Shown here: positions 6,743 to 11,696 of the stretch, in pieces | Layout: each line of letters opens with the position of its first letter | How positions within the stretch are numbered: position 1 is the stretch's first letter | DNA from: Acidobacteria bacterium UBA6911 | GTDB taxonomy: Bacteria; Acidobacteriota; UBA6911 | Direction: 5' to 3' | Assembly: GCA_002451015.1 (NCBI GenBank) | Contig: DKBB01000291.1 | Location: 1-11,696 of the forward strand | Length of the DNA stretch: 11,696 nucleotides | Program-made: the position numbers and the translations under genes | Notes under the pieces: model-generated | Databases searched by the model: none | Seen by the model: only the letters and a program-made list of their open reading frames with translations | Told to the model about the DNA's origin: nothing

Positions 6743-8044
6743 ATGATCAAAGCCGCACAGCGGATTGTTATAAAGCTTCGGCAGCACGGGCATGAAGCTC
6801 TTTATGCCGGCGGCTGGGTGCGGGATTTCCTTCTGGATCGAAAACCGAAGGATATCGATATCGCCACCAGTGCGCATCCCGAAGAGGTACTAAAGCTTTT
6901 CCCCCATTCAACGGGCATCGGATCCCGATTCGGAGTCGTCCAGGTTCGTATGTACGGGCATGCGTATGAAGTCGCAACATTCCGGAGCGATGCAGCCTAT
7001 CATGACGGCCGGCACCCTTCTTCCGTAACCTTCTCGGGACCGAAGCAGGATGCCCGCCGCAGGGATTTTACGATAAACGGATTGTTCTATGATCCCGAAG
7101 CGGGGCGCCTGATCGATTATGTCAAAGGTCGCGCTGACATAAAAAACAGGAAAATCCGAACGATCGGAGATCCCTATGAAAGGTTCCATGAAGATAAGCT
7201 CCGCATGATGCGCGCGGTGCGTTTCTCCTGCAACCTGGGCTTCCGAATCACGGCGGAAACATGGAAAGCCATCCGGGAACTGGCGCCCGCAATTCTGCAG
7301 GTCAGTGGCGAAAGGATCCGGGATGAATTGACGGGGATTCTCACGGGGCCGGAGGCCGGCTTGGGCCTGGAAATGCTGCATGAAAGCGGTCTGCTCGAAC
7401 ATATCCTCCCCGAAGTCGAAGCAATGCGCGGCGTACTTCCCTGCCCCGGCTCACGCTATGATATGCTGCAACTGACGCGGACGGCATTGTCGCTGCTGCG
7501 CAATCCTTCCGTGGAACTGGCATTCGGCGCCTTGCTGCACCAGGTCGGTTCCCTACCTGTTTCGCCGGCCGGAGCACCGGTTCCATTCGATGAATACGCC
7601 GAAACCGGCTGGAAAACAGCGGAGAAAATAGGCCGCCGGCTGCGAATGCCCGGAAATGAGATCAAGAGGGTAACAGACCTTGTGCGCACGCAGCCTCATT
7701 TCTTCAAAGTGAAGGAAATGAAGGGGAGCGCACTGAAGAGACTGCTACGCAAGCGGAATTTTACCGATCACCTGGAACTGCACCGGGTAATAGCACTCGG
7801 CAGTGGAAGACCTCTCGACTGCTACCGCTTCTGCCGAAAGAAACTCAAAGAGTACGCCGACCAGCTGCATACTCCGCCGCTGATCACGGGAGAGGATTTA
7901 ATTGCCCTGGGACATGAACCCGGCCCGGTTTTCAAAAAGATTCTGCGGGCCGTCGAGGACCTGCAACTGGACGGCGTACTCAGTAACAGGAAGGAAGCAA
8001 TCCAACACGTAGTAAAAGCATTCCCACGCAGTCCGCATCATTAA
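6743..8044 (+). CDS. CCA tRNA nucleotidyltransferase / poly(A) polymerase family protein
   Basis: A 433-residue class II nucleotidyltransferase. It adds CCA (or A) to RNA 3' ends using CTP and ATP without a template. Seen: GGWVRD (23-28) at the nucleotide site; catalytic carboxylates Asp37 and Asp39 in DIDIAT, with Glu76 in YEVATF as the likely third; RRDFTINGLFYD (106-117), the basic NTP-selecting motif; RMMRAVRF (154-161), the neck motif; and a C-terminal helical domain with GEDLIALGHEPGPVFKKIL, as in CCA-adding enzymes and not the longer basic tail of PcnB. The ATG at 6743 is forced by an in-frame TGA at 6734. The ribosome site is weak. A CCA-adding role is favoured over poly(A) polymerase, but the two cannot be separated by motif alone. 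Because the tRNA-Val in this window encodes its CCA, its work may be repair for that tRNA. Confidence 0.93.
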   Translation: MIKAAQRIVIKLRQHGHEALYAGGWVRDFLLDRKPKDIDIATSAHPEEVLKLFPHSTGIGSRFGVVQVRMYGHAYEVATFRSDAAYHDGRHPSSVTFSGPKQDARRRDFTINGLFYDPEAGRLIDYVKGRADIKNRKIRTIGDPYERFHEDKLRMMRAVRFSCNLGFRITAETWKAIRELAPAILQVSGERIRDELTGILTGPEAGLGLEMLHESGLLEHILPEVEAMRGVLPCPGSRYDMLQLTRTALSLLRNPSVELAFGALLHQVGSLPVSPAGAPVPFDEYAETGWKTAEKIGRRLRMPGNEIKRVTDLVRTQPHFFKVKEMKGSALKRLLRKRNFTDHLELHRVIALGSGRPLDCYRFCRKKLKEYADQLHTPPLITGEDLIALGHEPGPVFKKILRAVEDLQLDGVLSNRKEAIQHVVKAFPRSPHH

Positions 8045-8134
8045 CATGCTTGGCAAGGAAAGCGCGGAGAGTCATGTTGAGACGGATTGCCTAATCTTCA
8101 ATTTTCAATCTTGAATCTTGTTTATAGGAGTACT

Positions 8135-9313
8135 GTGGATCCATTTATCATTAAAAACCAGGTGCGGGTTTCAGCCAGAGCCGTTAAAAGATTGCGCAGC
8201 GGCCACCTCTGGATCTATGCGGGCGATGTGGTCCGGGAACCGGACAATGCCGCCGACGCGATGGTCCAGGTTGTCGATGGATCAGGCAATCTGCTCGGCT
8301 ACGCTTTCTATAGCCGGCACTCACAAATACGCCTCCGGATTATCTCACGTTCCGAAGCCCCCCCTACGCCGGAATTTTTCCGTGCACGCATCGAAAGCGC
8401 CATCGCCCGGCGGAGCAAGAGGATCCATGAAGGTTCCGCATGCAGGCTGGTATTCGGGGAGGGAGATCTGCTGCCGGGTATCATTGTGGACCGGTACGAC
8501 CGGCACCTGGTGCTCCAGACCCTGTCCTATGGAGCGGATGCATTGAAACCTTTCCTGTCCGACACTCTGCACGATCTTCTGCAGCCGATGGGTATCATCG
8601 AGCGGAACGACGTAAAGGCACGAAGGCTTGAAGGGCTGGAGGAAAGCCAGGGCATTCTATACGGAAATGTTCCGGACGAAGTTGAAATCCAGGAGGACGG
8701 GATCCGATTCCTGATCAATATGCGCCTGGGCCAGAAAACCGGTTTCTTCCTGGATCAGAGCGAAAACCGTAAATCCGGTCGAATCTACGCCACCGGCCGT
8801 GCGCTCGATTGTTTTACAAACACCGGGGCTTTCGCGCTTCATTTCGCCCGATCGTGCGAATCGGTCCTGGCCGTGGATATATCGTCCGACTCTCTTGCCA
8901 TGGCCGGACGCAACCGGGACCTGAACAAATCAGCTAATGTCCGCTTCGATGAGGGAAATGCTTTCGACTATCTGCGTGAACTGGAGAATTCGAAGCGGAC
9001 CTTCAACACAATCTGCCTGGATCCTCCGGCTTTCGCCAAGAACCGCAAGGCCTTAAGCGGTGCCCGAAAAGGCTACAAGGAAATAAACCTGAGAGCGCTG
9101 AAACTCCTGGAGCCGGAAGGCATCCTAATCACATCGAGCTGCTCCTATCACTTGTCGGAATCGAATTTCTTGGAGGTGCTGTGCGAAGCGGCTCGCGACG
9201 CCCACCGTTATATTCAGATCATTGAAACGCGCGGCCAGTCGAGCGATCACCCTATATTATCGGGCATGCCGGAGACGAAATATCTGAAATGTTTTATTGC
9301 GAGGGTTTTATAG
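8135..9313 (+). CDS. rlmI: Class I SAM-dependent rRNA methyltransferase, RlmI-like
   Basis: A 392-residue protein. Known: RlmI methylates C5 of a cytosine in 23S rRNA (C1962 in E. coli) using S-adenosylmethionine. Seen: an N-terminal PUA-type RNA-binding domain (about residues 8-75, with GHLWIYAGDV); a linker with FGEGDLLPGIIVDRY (107-121); KTGFFLDQ (201-208), the family signature; the SAM-binding motif LDCFTNTGAFAL (224-235); acidic VDIS (247-250); the catalytic-loop LDPPAFAK (295-302); and TSSCS (333-337), whose Cys is the expected nucleophile for m5C chemistry. The start GTG 8135 has AGGAG at 8126-8130; the frame stays open upstream to TTG 8087, but that extension (ILNLVYRST) has no ribosome site and is not family-like. 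It lies 90 bp after the nucleotidyltransferase, and both act on stable RNA. Confidence 0.92.
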   Translation: MDPFIIKNQVRVSARAVKRLRSGHLWIYAGDVVREPDNAADAMVQVVDGSGNLLGYAFYSRHSQIRLRIISRSEAPPTPEFFRARIESAIARRSKRIHEGSACRLVFGEGDLLPGIIVDRYDRHLVLQTLSYGADALKPFLSDTLHDLLQPMGIIERNDVKARRLEGLEESQGILYGNVPDEVEIQEDGIRFLINMRLGQKTGFFLDQSENRKSGRIYATGRALDCFTNTGAFALHFARSCESVLAVDISSDSLAMAGRNRDLNKSANVRFDEGNAFDYLRELENSKRTFNTICLDPPAFAKNRKALSGARKGYKEINLRALKLLEPEGILITSSCSYHLSESNFLEVLCEAARDAHRYIQIIETRGQSSDHPILSGMPETKYLKCFIARVL

Positions 9314-9325
9314 CAGGTTCTCTGT

Positions 9326-9373
9326 CTGCGAAAATGCGCAGGCGGAGAGGACCTTCTCAGGCTGTCTCCGCCT
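9326..9373. terminator. Candidate bidirectional terminator between convergent genes
   Basis: AGGCGGAGA (9340-9348) pairs with TCTCCGCCT (9365-9373) around a 16-nt loop that can itself pair CCT/AGG (9352-9354 with 9359-9361). A second small hairpin, CTGCG (9326-9330) with CGCAG (9337-9341), overlaps its left edge. U-runs are short (CATTCTTT on plus; CATTTTC on minus), so termination is plausible but not textbook. It lies exactly between two convergent stop codons. Confidence 0.45.
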
Positions 9374-9398
9374 TGTCGGACATTCTTTAAAAAAGGAT

Positions 9399-10238
9399 TT
9401 ACCGGGCGTTCTGGGCTCCAGCCCCTTCTCCGGAAGTCGCATCCTTGGCGCACCGGAAGCCGAAATTGAAAAGAGCGTTCGGTAGATAGGCCGTTCGTTC
9501 GAAAATGGATCCCAATCTCCCACGGTAATTTGGGGAAAGCCCCCGAACAACCTTCATGCCCGGGGCGGCATTCGTATCCCTCTTCCCGCCTTTGTAGGGC
9601 TTATATTCCGAGGACGTCCACTCCTGAACATTGCCCATCATGTCGTGTACGCCGTAGGGACTCACATCGTTGAATTTCCCGATAGCAACCTGTTTTTCGA
9701 AACCGGATTCATAGGTGTTGGTTCGATTCGCATCCCATTCTTCTCCCCAGGGGTATCGGAACCCTTCCGTTCCCCGGGCGGCCTTTTCCCACTCAAACTC
9801 TGTAGGAAGCCTTTTCCCCTTGGATTTGCAGTAGGTGACGGCATCGTTATATGTAACGAACACAACCGGATGATTGGCCGTTTCCGCCGTCATGAAAAGT
9901 CGCCAGTCCTTGCCCTCTTTGGCTCCTTCTCCCGCGTAGTTCTCCTCGATGGAAAAATCCATGAATTCCATATTCGTGACTTCGTACTTGTCGATATAGA
10001 ACGCCGGAAGGGCCATCTTGCGATCCGAATAGTATGCCGTGGGGTGCTCCTTGTCGTCAGTTCCCAGGATAAATTCTCCTTCAGGGATAAGAACCATCTC
10101 TCCGGGCACTATTCCGGGTGCGGATTCCTCCACCACGGCTTTCGTGCCTTCCGTGTCGGTTTCTTCCCTGCCGCCACAGGCACCGAAAGTGAATACGAGA
10201 GTTAGAGAAAATAGAACGATAGCGAATTTTCGAAGCAT
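9399..10238 (-). CDS. Lipoprotein with SUMF1/FGE-like domain lacking the catalytic cysteines
   Basis: A 279-residue protein. Seen: a lipoprotein signal (residues 1-20, FTFGA-C with Cys21 as the lipidated residue), a low-complexity acidic linker (22-45), then a formylglycine-generating-enzyme (FGE)-sulfatase-type domain: PGEMVLIPEGEFILGTDD, the YIDKYEVTN turn (81-89), HPVVFVTYNDAVTYC, RLPTEFEWEKAARG (143-156), YPWG, YGVHDMMGNVQEWT (195-208), VVRG, and a final NFGFRCAK. Known: active FGE has a Cys pair after the R-G-G-S motif. Here the motif is VVRGLSPNYRGRLG, with no Cys, so sulfatase activation is unlikely. Inferred: a periplasmic binding or structural role of the C-type-lectin-like fold. The start ATG has AAAGGAGGG 6 nt upstream. 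Divergent from the M50 gene, which may share its regulation. Confidence 0.9.
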   Translation of the reverse strand: MLRKFAIVLFSLTLVFTFGACGGREETDTEGTKAVVEESAPGIVPGEMVLIPEGEFILGTDDKEHPTAYYSDRKMALPAFYIDKYEVTNMEFMDFSIEENYAGEGAKEGKDWRLFMTAETANHPVVFVTYNDAVTYCKSKGKRLPTEFEWEKAARGTEGFRYPWGEEWDANRTNTYESGFEKQVAIGKFNDVSPYGVHDMMGNVQEWTSSEYKPYKGGKRDTNAAPGMKVVRGLSPNYRGRLGSIFERTAYLPNALFNFGFRCAKDATSGEGAGAQNAR

Positions 10239-10280
10239 GATCCCTCCTTTATGTACGTGCGATATTCACATCGAAGTGCC

Positions 10281-10309
10281 TTTATACAATACCTCAATCC
10301 GGAAAACAA
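10281..10309 (-). promoter_or_regulatory. Sigma-70-type promoter for the FGE-like lipoprotein
   Basis: Read on the minus strand: TTGTTT, 17-nt spacer, TATAAA, about 43 nt before the ATG at 10238. Both boxes are close to consensus and the spacing is optimal. Confidence 0.6.
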
Positions 10310-10415
10310 TTACAGCATGTTCCATCAATATTCGGACGCTCCGATCCAACCAATTTACAGGAAGTTTGGGCAACCCGGAACAACCTCGCGGAAGAGGCCC
10401 GCAGACGCATTCTCA

Positions 10416-10444
10416 TTGCAATTGCGCCTATCTATTACTATCAT
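10416..10444 (+). promoter_or_regulatory. Possible sigma-70-type promoter for the M50 gene
   Basis: TTGCAA, a 17-nt spacer, then TATCAT, ending 59 nt before ATG 10504. Spacing is optimal and the -10 is reasonable; the -35 matches four of six bases. With the minus-strand promoter it makes a divergent pair in the 265-bp gap. Confidence 0.4.
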
Positions 10445-10503
10445 GCGCAACCATACAGTGATCTTTGGCTGCTGGACCCGGCACCCTTCACCCGAGGCCC
10501 GAA

Positions 10504-11696
10504 ATGGCGGATAAGAGCGTGAAATTGAGACAGGACCTTGAAATTCACCCGGAGGGGAATTCCGGGATAATCGTCAAGGATCCCATCACACGTCGTTTTT
10601 ATCGTTTTCCCCTCGTACAGGCCTCCGTACTGGAACGGTTGAACGGGCTGCATGATACCAACGTCATTGCAGAGGAGGTCTCCCGGGAACACGGGGCGGA
10701 GGTAACAACCGAACAGATCTCCGAGTTCTCGGAAAAATTACGGTCTCTCCTGCTGCTCGATCACCCGTTCTGCTGGTCCCGACTCATGAACATGGAGACG
10801 GGCAAACGCGGAAGCTTCCAGAGCTTTTTGCACATAAAAATCTGGGCTTTCAATCCGGACGGATTACTGTCCCGCCTGGAGGAAAAATTCCGCTTCATCT
10901 TCAGCAGGTCCTTCCAGTATTTTTTCACATTTATTGCCGTGATCGCCCTTATCCTTTCCGTGCTTCACTGGAAATCCCTCTTCCTCTCGCTGGCGGGATT
11001 GTTTTCCCTATATTCGACTCCTTTGATTCTGGTCGTGGTGATCACCATTATGACCGTCCACGAATTCGCTCACGGCATTACATTGAAGCATTTCGGCGGA
11101 AGAGTAGAGGAAATGGGGGTAATGCTCCTGTATTTTCTCCCCGCTTTCTACTGCAATGTCAACGACGCGTGGATGCTGAAAAAACGCGAAAAGATCCTGG
11201 TCTCCATGGCAGGAGGGTACATTCAACTTTTCCTTTGGGCGGCGGCAACGATTATCTGGAGACTGGCGGCCCCGGAAACCCTCCTCAGCCGCATTTGTCT
11301 CATCAGTATCGTGTTTAATGGAGTCACGGTATTTTTTAACTTCAATCCCCTGATAAGGCTGGATGGATATTACATGCTGAGCGATTTCATCGAGGTCTCG
11401 AATTTGAGGCCGAAAGCTCTTTCCTATTTGAAGCAAAAATGGCTATCATGGATGACCGGAACCGAGAACTCCCGAAATACAGAGACCGGACAGAGGGAAA
11501 AAAGAATATTTTTTCTGTACGGAACGGCCTCCTGCCTGTTTACGACCGGAATTGTCTTGTACATGATCTACCTGATCGGCGGCTGGATGATACGGGAGTA
11601 TCGAACCTGGGGTGTAATTATGACTTCAATGCTTTTTGTAATGGCGGCGCCTGTGGTAGTCAAATTTGATTTATCCTCTTCCGGAAAATTCGTAAA
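10504..11696 (+). CDS. PqqD-like / M50 site-2-protease-type membrane protein, 3' end beyond window
   Basis: Partial: 397 residues are open to the window edge with no stop. Seen: residues 1-85 form a PqqD-like domain (DLEIHPEGNSGIIVKDPITRRFYRF..., then helices); from about residue 137 several membrane segments follow (about 137-155, 165-185, 203-217, 232-252, 262-281, 336-358, 367-388). The zinc site is HEFAH (186-190), with LDGYY (286-290) providing the third ligand Asp287. Known: these 'putative peptide zinc metalloprotease' proteins, often next to or fused with an HlyD-type adaptor, are linked to peptide or toxin export or to intramembrane proteolysis; the exact substrate is usually unknown. 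The start ATG 10504 has only a partial GAGG ribosome site; TTG 10465 is the sole upstream alternative. Whether an HlyD-like C-terminus or partner follows cannot be seen. Confidence 0.85.
   Translation, partial: MADKSVKLRQDLEIHPEGNSGIIVKDPITRRFYRFPLVQASVLERLNGLHDTNVIAEEVSREHGAEVTTEQISEFSEKLRSLLLLDHPFCWSRLMNMETGKRGSFQSFLHIKIWAFNPDGLLSRLEEKFRFIFSRSFQYFFTFIAVIALILSVLHWKSLFLSLAGLFSLYSTPLILVVVITIMTVHEFAHGITLKHFGGRVEEMGVMLLYFLPAFYCNVNDAWMLKKREKILVSMAGGYIQLFLWAAATIIWRLAAPETLLSRICLISIVFNGVTVFFNFNPLIRLDGYYMLSDFIEVSNLRPKALSYLKQKWLSWMTGTENSRNTETGQREKRIFFLYGTASCLFTTGIVLYMIYLIGGWMIREYRTWGVIMTSMLFVMAAPVVVKFDLSSSGKFV

Noticed and set aside
8087..8134. TTG 8087 as the start of the RlmI-like protein
   Set aside because: GTG 8135 has AGGAG directly upstream and begins at the usual family N-terminus; the extra residues look like translated A/T-rich leader.
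11008..11436. Minus-strand frame of 142 codons at the right end
   Set aside because: It is the complement of the M50 gene, whose plus-strand frame carries HEFAH and LDGYY motifs and membrane segments.
1..11696. CRISPR array, insertion sequence, integrase, attachment site or origin
   Set aside because: I searched by eye for regular direct repeats, transposase-like frames and terminal inverted repeats and saw none. tRNA-Val shows no duplicated 3' end nearby that would mark an integration site.

Overview
This is a chromosomal window of about 11.7 kb from a Gram-negative bacterium. Signal peptides, a lipoprotein, a signal peptidase I and a PqqD-like/M50 membrane protein point that way. Moderate GC content, a selenoprotein of the UGSC type and the style of the housekeeping genes fit an anaerobic Desulfobacterota-like organism, but the taxonomy is inference and not proven by any marker here. 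No insertion sequence, integrase, CRISPR array or phage gene is visible.

The main result lies at the left end. Two apparent genes on the minus strand are one frame interrupted by a single UGA (1422-1424). Read as selenocysteine, they give a 591-residue exported protein of the UGSC (seleno)protein type, with the redox motif U-S-T-C at residues 123-126. A hairpin with a GGUC apical loop starts a few bases after the UGA, where a bacterial SECIS element should be. An automatic caller would split this gene into a short secreted 'hypothetical' and a GTG-started fragment.

Layout: 15-1790 (-) selenoprotein; 2027-2548 (-) small nitroreductase; 2549-3012 a gene-free, strongly structured divergent intergenic region; 3013-3552 (+) secreted SnoaL/NTF2-like protein; 3589-3664 (-) tRNA-Val(UAC). 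Then come five genes on the plus strand: lepB (signal peptidase I), an unknown exported or anchored protein, a TPR protein, a CCA-adding/poly(A) polymerase family nucleotidyltransferase, and an RlmI-type 23S rRNA methyltransferase. At 9399-10238 (-) is a lipoprotein with a formylglycine-generating-enzyme-like (SUMF1) fold that lacks the catalytic cysteines. It is divergent, across 265 bp with a good promoter on each side, from a PqqD-like/M50 site-2-protease-type membrane protein that runs off the right edge.

The plus-strand block 3924-9313 is mostly household work: protein secretion (LepB), tRNA 3'-end maturation or repair, and rRNA modification. lepB and the unknown gene are spaced tightly enough to be co-transcribed; the later genes have 88-174 bp gaps. 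The selenoprotein and nitroreductase both suggest redox chemistry and lie on the same strand, but 236 bp apart, so a functional link is only a guess. None of the selenocysteine machinery (selA, selB, selC, selD) is in the window; the gene model requires it elsewhere in the genome.
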